NCBI GenBank assembly: GCA_034231615.1
Contig: CM067306.1
Span: 62,606,813 to 62,670,812, forward strand
DNA from: Meghimatium bilineatum
Lineage: Eukaryota > Mollusca > Gastropoda > Stylommatophora > Philomycidae
Length of the DNA stretch: 64,000 nucleotides
Reading direction: 5' to 3'
The notes under the pieces are model-generated. The model saw nothing but the letters and a program-made list of their open reading frames with translations. It did no database searches and was not told the DNA's origin. Of the stretch, positions 44,500-55,099 are shown one piece after another. Positions within the stretch are counted from its first letter, which is position 1. Each line of letters begins with the position of its first letter. The position numbers were made by a program, and so were the translations under genes.

Positions 44500-45000
44500 T
44501 GATAGTCAAGAAAAGTTGGATAACATCTGTCAGTGCTAGAAAATATCTGTCAAAGTTAAACAATATCTGTCAGAGTTTGATAATATCTGTCAAAGTTTAA
44601 CAATATCTGTCAAAGTTGGAAAATATCTGCTTGAGTAGGAAAATATCTTTCACAGTTTAATAATATCTGTAGAGTTTAACAATATCAGTCAGAGTTGGAT
44701 AATATCTGTCAGAATTCGATAATATCCGCTTGATGAGTGGGACAATATCTGTCGATTGGAAAATATCATCAGAGTTGGACAACATCTGCCAGAGTTGGAA
44801 AATATCTGCTTGAGTAGTACAATATCTGCTTGAGTAGTACAAAATCTGCTTGAGTAGTACAAAATCTGCTTGAGTAGGTCAATATCTGCTTGAGTAGTAC
44901 AATATCTGCTTGAGTAGTAAGGACAATGTAAAACAGAGTGGAGTAAAATCTGATGATGGAACAGTATGTGAAGTTGAACAACATCTGTCAGAGTGTCATA
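44500..45000. repeat. About 20-bp degenerate repeat
   Basis: Copies of AATATCTGCTTGAGTAGTAC or AATATCTGTCAAAGTTGGA fill most of the intron. Confidence 0.88.
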
Positions 45001-45172
45001 ATTTGCGATGTAATGGGACAACATGTGGCAGAGCAGATGACATGTAACAGTAGGATAACTTGAAACAATTTGTGACAGATTGGGGCATTGACAGACTGGC
45101 ATGGTAGAGTTGGACAGCCTGTGATTCGCCTTTTGCTAGAGAATAAAATTTCTAATGACAGAACTAACTTAC

Positions 45173-45389
45173 CTGAAAGCTAACATGACCGTATCCTCTT
45201 GTCTGCGTGTTAGCAACTCAGAGCTGCTAGTAACCTCCTGCCCATTGAGAAACCATGTGACGCTTGGGTCTGGGTTCCCATCAATGAGGCAGACAAACTC
45301 AACAGGAACACCTTCCACAGCCTCAATGTCATAGAATTTGGTTATGAAAGTTGGCGCTACATGAGCGTCTGTGATCTTTTCTTTCAATC
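45173..45389 (-). CDS. Exon 4: third Ig domain, strands A-E
   Basis: 217 nt, phase 1 in and phase 2 out; acceptor ATTTCTAG, donor GTAAGT. It codes APTFITKFYDIEAVEG (strand A), PVEFVCLIDG with the B-strand Cys, and PSVTWFLNGQEV with the core Trp. The split Arg codon (AG/A) joins it to the next exon, which holds strand F. Confidence 0.9.
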
Positions 45390-45477
45390 CTAGAAATTAG
45401 GGAAATAAAGAAAAATGTATTCTCATCTCTAAAAACTCACTATTCCTCAATCATTTTATGTATGCAGTGATAACAAC

Positions 45478-45835
45478 TATAATATATTACTTTCACTGGT
45501 GACTAAAATAACTGACAAATATAATAAATTATTGTCACTGGTGACTAACATAACTAACAAATATAATAAATTACTGCCATTGGTGACTAACATTACTAAC
45601 AAATATAATAAATTATTGTCACTGGTGACTAACATAACTAACAAATATAATAAATTATTGTCACTGGTGACTAACATAACTAACAAATATAATAAATTAT
45701 TGTCACTGGTGACTAACATAACTAACAAATATAATCAATTATTGTCATTGGTGACTAACATAACTAACAAATATAATCAATTATTGCCACTGGTGACTAA
45801 TATAACTAAAAATATAATAAAATGTCACTAGTGAA
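45478..45835. repeat. 42-bp tandem repeat, about 8 copies
   Basis: Units ACTAACATAACTAACAAATA, TAATAAATTATTGTCACTGG and TG. The period of 42 keeps frames open on both strands. Confidence 0.96.
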
Positions 45836-45954
45836 ACTAGGTCTATCTATTTATTCAATCTATTCTTAGCACATATTTACACACTGCTTGTGTGCTTGCA
45901 GTGACGATCTCCCTCAACTTTAGAAAGGTGTCACAGACACCATTTTGTCTGCAA

Positions 45955-45983
45955 CACTTTGCCCCAAAGTATGGGGCAAAGTG
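45955..45983. other. Perfect 12-bp hairpin
   Basis: CACTTTGCCCCA, a 5-nt loop, then TGGGGCAAAGTG. A GC-rich stem in AT-rich intron; no further element ends found. Confidence 0.85.
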
Positions 45984-46032
45984 ATTTTTTATTTTACATA
46001 CCTATGTTTAAAAAATGTCATTATACTGTCTA

Positions 46033-46290
46033 TATGTAGCTATATGTTTTCAATACTCTCACTAATGTTGGATGTATAAGCTATACGCTGATGGCAGTTT
46101 GGTATCTCATAGTTAAGTATTATTGTCAGAATACACTCAAATGAAAAACTACAGGGTGAGTTTTTAAATTTACCCTCCAATATAAAAAACTCAGTCCTTA
46201 TCGAGAGTCAAACCCTGAACCTCATGGATATGTAGCTATATGTTTTCAATACTCTCACTAATGTTAGATGGATGGATAAGCTATACGCTG
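46033..46290. repeat. About 60-bp direct duplication around a B-box-like segment
   Basis: TATGTAGCTATATGTTTTCA, ATACTCTCACTAATGTT and ATAAGCTATACGCTG occur at 46033-46090 and 46229-46290. Between them, minus strand AGGGTTTGACTCTC is B-box-like. Confidence 0.75.
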
Positions 46291-46649
46291 TGATATGAGG
46301 TTCATGATCTAACCATGTATCACACTATGCCATATGTAATAAGCATGGACAATAAGAAGTGATTGGAAATTCATGAGACAGAAGGGTATGAAAAGACATG
46401 ATTACCAAATGCAGATGCATGGACAATAGAAGTGATTGGCATTCCAAAAGCGGATGTAATAGGCCGAAAGGTGAAATAAAGCATTTCCACTTCAAAACTA
46501 GCAGCACAACATACTTCACGCTCTCTGACTCAAATCACATGAACAATCATACTGATTGTTTGAAAGTGAATACAGAAAAATAAGAAGTTGAGAAGTGATT
46601 GACAGTACACAAGACAGAAGGATATGGACAGACACGATGGCCATTGTCA

Positions 46650-46730
46650 CGCGGTATGGACATGAAGAGTTATTTTCATCCCTGATGGTAAGTCCATGCC
46701 ATAGGACCTACCTTCATCTTTACCTTTATG
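46650..46730 (+). mobile_element. 3' fragment of SINE family C
   Basis: CATCCCTGATGGTAAGTCCA, TGCCATAGGACCTACCTTCA and TCTTTACCTTTA match the ends of the copies at 26.9 and 57.3 kb. Confidence 0.65.
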
Positions 46731-46922
46731 GACAATAAAAAGTAATTGACAGTAACAAGACAGAAGAATGTGAAATGATATTTATGACAATGTCACAAGC
46801 ATGATAATATAAATAACTGACCCAGTTATTTTGAAGACCTTATTTTGAGGACAATGATTGAAGATTGCCAGATTGATATAACAAAACCCATTTTCTAATT
46901 CTGATTCATTCTTTAGACTTAC

Positions 46923-47098
46923 CCATAACATTGAGAAGAGCTTGTGATTTGGCCTCTCCATAATCATTTTTTGCCACACAAGTGTAACAGCCACTGTCTG
47001 CTAGGTCCACCTTCTTAATGAGAAGGGAGAAGATGTCATCATGGAAGTTGATAAGTTCATACTTGGTTGATGGGGTGACCTTGTTCCCATCTTTGTAC
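46923..47098 (-). CDS. Exon 3: C-half of the second Ig domain
   Basis: 176 nt, phase 2 in and phase 1 out; acceptor TGATGTGTCAG, donor GTAAGT. It completes the Ig begun in the large exon: YKDGNKVTPS follows the split Trp codon, and strand F reads ADSGCYTCVAKNDYG with the canonical Asp, Gly, Tyr and Cys, followed by strand G (SQALLNV). It joins in frame to the exon at 45173-45389. Confidence 0.9.
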
Positions 47099-47164
47099 CT
47101 GACACATCAAGAAAGTCCAAGTATAAAAAGGAAAATATAACTTAGTCCCTTATTATTTTTTTCA

Positions 47165-47410
47165 ACACACTATAACATAACACAGAGTATTATTTGCAAC
47201 AAACTATAACATAACAGAGTATTATGTGCAACAAACTATAACATAACAGAGTATTATGTGCAACAAACTATAACATAACAGAGTATTATTTGCAACAAAC
47301 TATAACATAACAGAGTATTATTTGCAACAAACTATAACATAACAGAGTATTATGTGCAACAAACTATAACATAACAGAGTATTATGTGCAACAAACTATA
47401 ACATAACACA
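47165..47410. repeat. 32-bp tandem repeat, about 8 copies
   Basis: Units CAACAAACTATAACATAACA plus GAGTATTATGTG, starting about 65 bp above the exon 3 acceptor. Confidence 0.95.
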
Positions 47411-47419
47411 GTACCTGCA

Positions 47420-48180
47420 TACTACTATAGAGTAAATAAATAATATTATATAGAAACATCAGATGCTGTGCCATAACAAAGAAAAATCAAAAATCATGAG
47501 TGAACATGTGAAAACTTGACTCAAGTTCTGAGGCAAATGGGTGCCAAATGAGCAGACCTGGTTCAAATCCCATTTGCAGCATGATTTTTCTCTATCCTAC
47601 TATAGGCAATGATTCAACAAAAGTATATAATGACCAAAGTGCCAGAGGATCTTTGACACAGTGAAGAGTGCTACAGTAACAAAAATAAGAATTGAATAAG
47701 ATAAGAATAAGATAATAAAATGTTTCTCAGTGATAATACTGAGGATAAGATAATGTAATGTTAGGCCCTACTGTTATTAAACAACTAATAAGTACAAAAT
47801 AATCCATGTAAAATAAATGTAATGGAAAAAAAAAGTTGGAAGGACATTGAGGCTAAATTGGTTCTACATTGAGGCCAAATTGGCTCTACATTGAGGCCAA
47901 ATTCTTTTAACAAGAAATTAACACATGAACAGAAATATTTAATTAAAAAAAGCAAATGAGAAAACCTTATCAAGCTTCTAGCATTAATTAAGTAACATAA
48001 TCTCTTTTCTTACTGCTAGACACTTGGTGAGGGTGTTCTAGCTTTTTTATTATTTTTAATTCAATATTTCTGTTCATGTTGTGTTTCTTACTTGATAAAA
48101 GGCCTGATTAGCCACAAATTATAAAATGCTATTGCTCTGTTATTTTCCTTAACATTTATTTTACATTGATTATTTTTCCT
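47420..48180. other. Intron, mostly unassigned
   Basis: Has a B-box-like CTGGTTCAAATCCCAT at about 47558 (possible SINE remnant) and a short 20-bp repeat TTGAGGCCAAATTGGCTCTA at about 47850-47900. Confidence 0.45.
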
Positions 48181-48184
48181 GTTT

Positions 48185-48265
48185 TTTCATTTTTTTCCAA
48201 GCACCAGCTGAGTCTCTCTTTACGCAGGACAATGGTTATAATAATTTTCCATCAGGACATACCCA
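48185..48265 (-). mobile_element. Family B fragment
   Basis: CACCAGCTGAGTCTCTCTTT, ACGCAGGACAATGG and TTTTCCATCAGGACAT resemble the tail half of family B. Confidence 0.5.
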
Positions 48266-48754
48266 TTCTTGACTATGAGTATAATATATGTGCATTATTG
48301 ATTGACAGAAATAAAAATTGATCAATGGACAATTATGTGGAAAATAGTCCTTGTTCTTTTGTTTATTGCTGTTTATTTATTTTTAACATTGATGGTTAGA
48401 TGTTTTAGTAACCTTTGTAGTTTATGTAACATTTATCACTTATTTGCTTGGTTACTGTGGCACTCTCTATTTTGTCAGCCATCCTCTGACATTTGGATTA
48501 TTTATAAATGGATAATAGCCTTATCCTGGCCGCAAAGATTCTTGGACAGGACAGGCATGGGAATATCAGTGTAAGTTGTGTTTGATCTACGTGTGACTTT
48601 CTATCTACTCTCTGCTGTTAAGCTGCTGCAAGACGCTGTGCCATTTGTGACTGTAGAATGTCATGCACCTATTTCAAGCAGCATCTTCCATGTATCATAA
48701 TTTTTGCCCAAGGCCTTCAGTGAGATCTTTAATGAGTTCTTGTTAATGTCCTGC

Positions 48755-48855
48755 AGGTCCTTGCAGCTAAGCTGTAAACCATGATACATTTCATTCTTGA
48801 GGACTACATTCTACTAATCTACAGAAGTTTAAGAGTACATGCAGAAAAAGAAGGT
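48755..48855 (+). mobile_element. Family A 3' fragment
   Basis: CAGCTAAGCTGTAAACCATG, GAGGACTACATTCTACTAAT and CTACAGAAGTTTAAGAGTAC followed by AGAAAAAGAAG. Confidence 0.6.
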
Positions 48856-48959
48856 ACAAAACAAGAAATAAAATAAACCATAAATTTAAACAAGGAGACA
48901 GACAAGGGAATCTGGAGAACATATTTACAACAAGCAAGACTGAAAGTCAAGATTCCCAG

Positions 48960-49375
48960 TGGTGACATTTGGATGTGAAACATAAACAATAAGTGAAACT
49001 ACAGCCAAGAGAATGGAGTCTTTAAAATTAAGTGCTATGAAGAGTCTGAGAGTACCATGGACAGGAAGAAAGACCAACAAGATGTGTTAAGAAAAATCAA
49101 CATTCAAGAAGGCTGATTTTTAAACAGGAAGAAAGTTTGGTTTTTTTCAGCTATGTGAAGAAACATGATGACATGAGAAGAGTGTTGTTGGAGGGAGAAA
49201 TAGAAGGCAGTAGAGGCAGAGGCCAATCAAGACATCATTGGACAAGAGATATTCAGGAATACATGCACATGCCGCTGAAGGAAGCAGGACAACTTGCCAG
49301 AGTCCGCTGGGATTTCTTGGGATTCATAAGGAATACTACGTTCTGGAAAGAATATGTTACATGACAACAAGACTG
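48960..49375 (+). mobile_element. LINE 3' end, FWKxYVT family (best copy)
   Basis: Final frame is open: HDDMRRVLLEGEIEGSRGRG, QSRHHWTRDIQEYMHMPLKE, AGQLARVRWDF and RNTTFWKEYVT with stop. Upstream part is broken. Antisense to the host gene. Confidence 0.85.
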
Positions 49376-49454
49376 AAATTAAGGTAAATCAAGAATAACA
49401 GCATGAGAAAATATTAGATATTTAACAACATGGTGTAGCAAAAAGTCAACATTG

Positions 49455-49605
49455 ATCCTTCTTCTTCAGCATTCATTCTCAAACTCCCGCTGGATCTCTC
49501 TTGTAGCAGGACAATGGTCCTACTAGATTTCTAGTAGGATGTAGTCCAGAGAATTAAAATTCATTGTGTCACTGTTTTATTTGTGCCAAAAGCTGGACAC
49601 ATCTG
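49455..49605 (-). mobile_element. Family B short element
   Basis: CTTCTTCAGCATTCATTCTC, AAACTCCCGCTGGATCTCTC, AGCAGGACAATGGTCCTACT, GTAGGATGTAGTCCAGAGAA, CACTGTTTTATTTGTGCC. It abuts the exon 2 donor side by about 155 bp. Confidence 0.85.
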
Positions 49606-49759
49606 TCTTCAGTAGTAATATTGATCAAATAACAAGATATTAGAAATAGAAAATATTGTAGATTCCTGATCACTGACACCAGTCGACAAGGCTGATGATG
49701 ATGATACAATTAAACAACAATCAGTAAAAAAAAAATAATAAGACAAACAGCTGACATAC

Positions 49760-52061
49760 CAAGTGATTTCTGGGTCAGGATAGGCTGAAACTCGACAGTC
49801 GAACCTGGCCAAGTCTCCTAGTTCCGTCACGCAGTCATCCATCTTGCTCACAATCCTAGGAGCTGACGGCTGGCAAAGATTTTCTTCTGGCTCTTGCTGT
49901 CTATTTTCTCCTTGTTTCGCTTCACTTTGTAATTTTTTTTCTTCTTTCAAATCTGCACTTTCTCCTTTTTGCTTGTCTAACTTTTCTTCCCTGTTCTTGA
50001 CTTTATCTTCTTTAATGTTTTCACCAACAAATCCTACTACTTTGTGTTTGTCTTCTAGAGAATTAGTATCCTTTTTTTCACCGCTTAATGTTCTTTCATC
50101 TGTAACATTAGTTTTATTATATTCCCCCTCTGCTGGTTCTTTATCTGAGCTGACAAATAATTGTTCTTGCCTGGGTTCAGTTTTTTCTAAAGACTTCTTG
50201 GACTTCACTAATGTTTCAGTTTTCTCCTTATCTTCAGGGACTTGATTTTTAACTTGAGAACCTCTGACTTTTTCAACAGCCTCAAGAGGTTTGGAGTTCT
50301 GATCTACACTATTAACTGTTTGTTTATCTAACTTCTTGTTATCTTCATCTTTTGGTGAGGATAACTCTGATCCACTAATAACTATATCCTGCAAGTTGTC
50401 TTCTCTTCTAATATCTGGAAGAGTTTGAGAAACTGGGAATTTTGTTGTATTTTCTGGGAGATCAACGTTGCTTGGGCACTGTCGATTCTGTTCTGCAGTT
50501 AATTTTGTATCTGAAGTCTTGTTTGCAAAAGATCTGGTAGAAGTATCTTCTAAATTACCAGCTACCTTGGAAGGTACAAGAGATTTTAATGCAGAATCTG
50601 AAACTTCAGTGGATGATTTAATACCAGATTCTTCTTCCTTGACAGTTTTTTCTACTTGAGTCTCTGATTTCTGTGTATCTTGTGTTTGAGTTGGAAAAAT
50701 AAGATCCTGGTATACCTCTGCCTGTGTGTTCTCAGTTGGTAGTTTTGAATCTACAGCAAAGGTTGCTTCTGTCTGTGTGTCCTCAGTTGGTAGTTTATAA
50801 TCTCTAGCAAAGGTTGCTTCTGTCTTAGTATCCTCAGTTGGTAGTTTTGAATCTACAGCAAAGGTTGCATCTGTCTGTGTGTCCTCAGTTGGTAGTATTG
50901 AATCTACAGCAAATGTTGTTTGTGCTGTTATAACTTCAGCATCACCAGCTTGTTCAGACTTTCTAGAATTAGGTGAAGTGTCTTTTCCGTCTGCTTTATG
51001 AGAAACTTCTTTTGATGTCTCTACTGATTTCAAATATTGTACAGTTTTATTTGGTTGAACTTTGTCTTTGTGGATATTCTCATTAACAATAAGTTCTTCT
51101 TGAGGTACTTCTTTAACTACTGTCTTAATAACAGAATGCTCTTTTCCTTCTGTTGACTTTTCCTCCTTTGGTTTCTCTTGTACTTTTGAAACTGGTTTTT
51201 CTTCTGCAACAATTGTATCTTCAACTATTTTTGATTCCTTCACTGGCTCTGTTGTTGCTTTATTTTTTTCTATCAAAGCTTGAAAGTTCTTCTCTGTGTT
51301 TTGTTTATGATTTTCATCAGGCTTCACTAGATTAAGGATTGCCTCGACACTTTCAGAGTTGGATATGTCAGTTTCAAAGGAAAGTAAAGTGGCGTCAGAA
51401 ACCTCTTTTTCTTTATAAGTGGAGCTATCAACAGATGTTTGACTCTGGAGTGAAAGATATTCAGAGAATGGCTTTGTTGATAGTTTCTCTCCTGATTTCT
51501 CTTGACCGATGACTGTCCCAACACTTTCAGAGTATGAAACTTCAGTTTCAAATTTTATGGATTCTTGTGAGACCTCTGACCCGGCAAATATAGAACTGTT
51601 AAAAAATGTTTGACTCTGAATCACAATAGAATCAGACTCTGTCTTATAACTGCTGGACTGCCCAACTTCTGAGGATGCACTGAGCGTCAAATCCTCCTCA
51701 GTCTTCTCTTTCTGAAATACTGACCCAGAAGACTCTTCTTGTACTAAAACTGTCTGCCTTTGACACTCAACAATGGCCTGTTTATCTGTTTCTTCTGTTT
51801 CTTCTGTTAATGTCTTCTCTGCCTCTGTTTTTTCTACTCTTTCTTCCTTTGCTTTAATCTCTAATACTTCTAATTCCTCATTTGCTTTAATTCTCTCCTC
51901 CTTATAAGCATTTTCATCAAAGCCTGTATCCCTCTCTGTGAGATCCTTGTTGACTAAAACAAGTGATTCTTCAACTTCCTCGACGACGGTATCAGAGCCA
52001 GATTCTGTATCTCCAAGGTCTTCGTTTGTTCTATCAGTTGATGTGTCTGTCTCCACAAGTT
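49760..52061 (-). CDS. Exon 2: long disordered Glu/Lys/Thr/Ser region plus N-half of an Ig domain
   Basis: One 2302-nt exon (phase 1 in, phase 2 out; acceptor GAATTGCAG, donor GTATGT) with about 766 sense codons and no stop. The first ~700 residues are rich in Glu, Lys, Thr, Ser, Val and Asp with almost no aromatic residues or Cys, so probably disordered. They contain a 17-residue repeat in four copies (core FAVDSKLPTEDTQTE, about 50715-50930) and a two-copy repeat of about 70 residues (SQT..SS, EVS, FETE.S.SESV; about 51330-51640). The last ~45 residues are Ig strands A to C: SAPRIVSKMDDC, ARFDC with the B-strand Cys, and PDPEITW, whose Trp codon is split by the intron. The role may be like the PEVK/PEVT spring of titins, but PEVK motifs proper are not seen. 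Confidence 0.9.
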
Positions 52062-52091
52062 CTGCAATTCAAACAAAAGATTAGATAAATA

Positions 52092-53145
52092 TGCACTTAC
52101 AATATCATGTGGATGTATGACTTACAGTATCATGTGGATGTATGACTTACAATATCATGTGGATGTATGACTTACAGTATCATGTGGATGTATGACTTAC
52201 AATATCATGTGGATGTAAGACTTACAGTATCATGTGGATGTAAGACTTACAATATCATGTGGATGTATGACTTACAGTATCATGTGGATGTAAGACTTAC
52301 AATATCATGTGGATGTATGACTTACAGTATCATGTGGATGTATGACTTACAGTATCATGTGGATGTATGACTTACAGTATCATGTGGATGTATGACTTAC
52401 AATATCATGTGGATGTAAGACTTACAGTATCATGTGGATGTATGACTTACAGTATCATGTGGATGTATGACTTACAATATCATGTGGATGTAAGACTTAC
52501 AGTATCATGTGGATGTATGACTTACAGTATCATGTGGATGTATGACTTACAATATCATGTGGATGTAAGACTTACAGTATCATGTGGATGTATGACTTAC
52601 AATATCATGTGGATGTATGACTTACAATATCATGTGGATGTATGACTTACAATATCATGTGGATGTATGACTTACAATATCATGTGGATGTAAGACTTAC
52701 AATATCATGTGGATGTATGACTTACAATATCATGTGGATGTATGACTTACAATATCATGTGGATGTATGACTTACAATATCATGTGGATGTAAGACTTAC
52801 AATATCATGTGGATGTATGACTTACAATATCATGTGGATGTATGACTTACAATATCATGTGGATGTATGACTTACAATATCATGTGGATGTAAGACTTAC
52901 AATATCATGTGGATGTATGACTTACAATATCATGTGGATGTATGACTTACAATATCATGTGGATGTATGACTTACAATATCATGTGGATGTATGACTTAC
53001 AATATCATGTGGATGTATGACTTACAATATCATGTGGATGTATGACTTACAATATCATGTGGATGTATGACTTACAGTATCATGTGGATGTAAGACTTAC
53101 AGTATCATGTGGATGTATGACTTACAGTATCATGTGGATGTATAA
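52092..53145. repeat. 25-bp tandem repeat, about 42 copies
   Basis: Units TATGACTTACAATATCATGT plus GGATG, with AATATC/AGTATC and TATGAC/TAAGAC variants. On the sense strand each unit carries GTAAGTCATA or GTAAGTCTTA. The array begins about 31 bp upstream of the exon 2 acceptor. Confidence 0.97.
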
Positions 53146-53450
53146 TGTACATTATCAGGTAAACATATGAGCTACATGATCAAATCAGAATATGATATAT
53201 ACTATCAAGTCTGAATATGATCTATATTATCAAGTATGAATATTACCTACATTATCAAGTCAACATATGATATACATTATCTAGTCAACATATGATCTAC
53301 ATTCTCAAGTCTGAATATGATCTACATTGTCAAGTCATCATAAGAGCTACATTCTCATTCATCATATGATCTACATCATCTAGTCATCATATGATCTAAA
53401 TTATCAAGTCAACATATAATCTACATTATCCAGTGAACATATGTATCATG
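53146..53450. repeat. Degenerate about 22-bp repeat
   Basis: Diverged CATATGATCTACATTATCAA plus GTC units continue from the 25-bp array. Confidence 0.75.
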
Positions 53451-53689
53451 ACACACATAATTTCTTTCATGGAATAAATGAAAGTTGATGACAATGAGTA
53501 CAGTATTGGTGATGAATGATAATAAAAATGTACCTCTTACAGTGAGGTACGCACATTTCAACCACAGACTTTAATCCAATTGGGTTCTATCAGAACTTTA
53601 CAATCATAAAAAAATAGTGGAGGTTGCAGTTCTGGTAATCCATTCACCACGATTCCCTGTTTTAAGTTAACTTATACTGCCCGTGTGTC

Positions 53690-53925
53690 ACCAGGGCCCA
53701 AGGGGGGAGCAGAGACGAGCAACACTTTACTTTCCATGCATATTGGAGGAGATGAATAAGGAGGTTATGGGTGAAGTTGACTGTCTCATATATGGTCACA
53801 ATGACCCAGAAGCTATGCTGAAGGCAGATGTGTTAGGTCAAAAGGTGCAAAGTTGTCAACTATAAAACAATACATTCTGTTCTCTGGACTACAACCTGCT
53901 AATCTGCAGGAATTTGAGATGATGT
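53690..53925 (+). mobile_element. Family A short element
   Basis: TGTGTCACCAGGGCCCAAGG, GGGGAGCAGAGACGAGCAAC, AGGAGGTTATGGGTGAAGTT, GCTGAAGGCAGATGTGTTAG, CTGGACTACAACCTGCTAAT and AGGAATTTGAGATGATGTTC. Confidence 0.78.
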
Positions 53926-54126
53926 TCATAAAATTTTGTTAAATCAGAGCTTTACAGCCACAAAAAAAGAACAAAATATACTAAGAATTTGTAGTAGGTA
54001 GATTTTCTCTGGCATAGCAGAAAAACCTAGTAAAACCTTTAGGGGGTTAAAAAAGAGTTCTTATTTCTAACCTATCTAAGAAGTCAGGTGCACATTTCAG
54101 AACTGCTTATCTATGAACCTACTCAC

Positions 54127-54363
54127 CCTCCTTGACAACAAAGTCAAAATTGGATGAGGAACTTCCGTGTTCGTTGCAAACTGTTACAGTATAAGTTCCT
54201 GAATGACTCTTGTTTACTTCTGAAAATATTAAAGAACTTGTCTCCCCTTCAACTGTAATCTTAATTGTCTCCCCTTCTTTGATAAGTTTATCTCCCTTGT
54301 ACCAGGTCACAGATGGAGTTGGGGTTCCTCCAACAGTACACACTGCCCGTGCTAGGTCACCTT
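54127..54363 (-). CDS. Exon 1 of those seen: Ig I-set domain (most of it)
   Basis: 237 nt, phase 1 at both ends, acceptor TTCACTTCAG and donor GTGAGT. It codes an I-set Ig from just before strand B: LARAVCTVGG has the B-strand Cys, PSVTWYKGDK the core Trp, and SGTYTVTVCNEHG is strand F. The F-strand site that normally holds the second Cys is Val, and a Cys follows two residues later. Strand A is absent and must come from an exon further right that I could not identify. It joins to the large low-complexity exon as ...VVKE-E-LVETD. Confidence 0.85.
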
Positions 54364-54490
54364 CTGAAGTGAAGAAACAGGTATACACGAATTATAAACA
54401 TGTAAGATTGTGCAGACGTGAAAGTGAGAAACAGAAAATCGGTTATGTACTCTCTCTTACTGTGTGCGCGTTCATTGGGGATAAATTGAA

Positions 54491-54590
54491 ATACTTAGAA
54501 ATGTTGCCAATATTTATAAATTAATATACTAGCACTGAGACAAATGAGTCACGTGTATTTTGTTTATAAATATTGGCAACACTTAGGCTC
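54491..54590. mobile_element. Small inverted-repeat (MITE-like) element
   Basis: Arms 54501-54520 (ATGTTGCCAATATTTATAAA) and 54563-54582 are inverted with one mismatch over 20 bp; CTTAG-like ends extend the match. Confidence 0.65.
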
Positions 54591-54918
54591 TATATTTATT
54601 TCTGTTTATCTTCATATTTGACCTGTGTTACCTCAGCCCTTGCAATTCCAGCGAGTCGGGTCGTTTCCCGATACTGGAGATTTCATTCTTTGGAAGAATG
54701 TTGTTTTCAAAATTATACTAACACTGGGGGTGGGGACAAATTCACCCCGCCAAGTCATTTTTATTGACACGCCAAAATGATTTAATATTAATATTTGCAC
54801 TTGTCTGTGAACGATAACTGGGATTAGTTACTGGTTTAACTATTATTAGTACTGGTCTGTGAACGATAACTGGGATAAGTTACTGGTTTAGCTAATTAAA
54901 ACTGAAAATTTGAATTGG

Positions 54919-55095
54919 TAGCATATCCTATTCAGGATGTTGTCATCAACTCAGCATTTATTGTCTCTTTATATAAATACGATTAGTAGTTTGCCATTGC
55001 TTTTTAAACGGCTCAGATGCACAATTGCCTGATGCGGGATTCGAACCCAGTACCTTGGCCGTCAAGGACGATCATTTTGCCACGTCGACACATAG
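54919..55095 (-). mobile_element. tRNA-derived SINE, same family as 19.1 kb
   Basis: Minus strand: A-box-like TGGCAAAATGATCG, B box GGGTTCGAATCC, then GGCAATTGTGCATCTGAGCC, AAAGCAATGGCAAACTACTA and an end GAATAGGATATGCTACC. Confidence 0.8.
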
Positions 55096-55099
55096 CAGG

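Noticed and set aside
45477..45831. Long ORFs on both strands
   Set aside because: Caused by a 42-bp tandem repeat; both strands open at the same place is typical of a repeat, not of a gene.
45478..45835. CRISPR-like array
   Set aside because: Repeats are contiguous with no unique spacers, in a spliced eukaryotic gene. The same applies to the other arrays in the window.
49609..52056. The 815-codon ORF as a stand-alone intronless gene
   Set aside because: It has a good acceptor before and a donor after TG of a Trp codon; both neighbours match in phase and complete the Ig domain, so it is an internal exon. The ORF's last ~50 codons are intronic.
52167..52645. Plus-strand ORFs of YDLQYHVDV-type repeats
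   Set aside because: The 25-bp array gives a 25-codon cycle that happens to lack stops in one frame; no start context, no domain.
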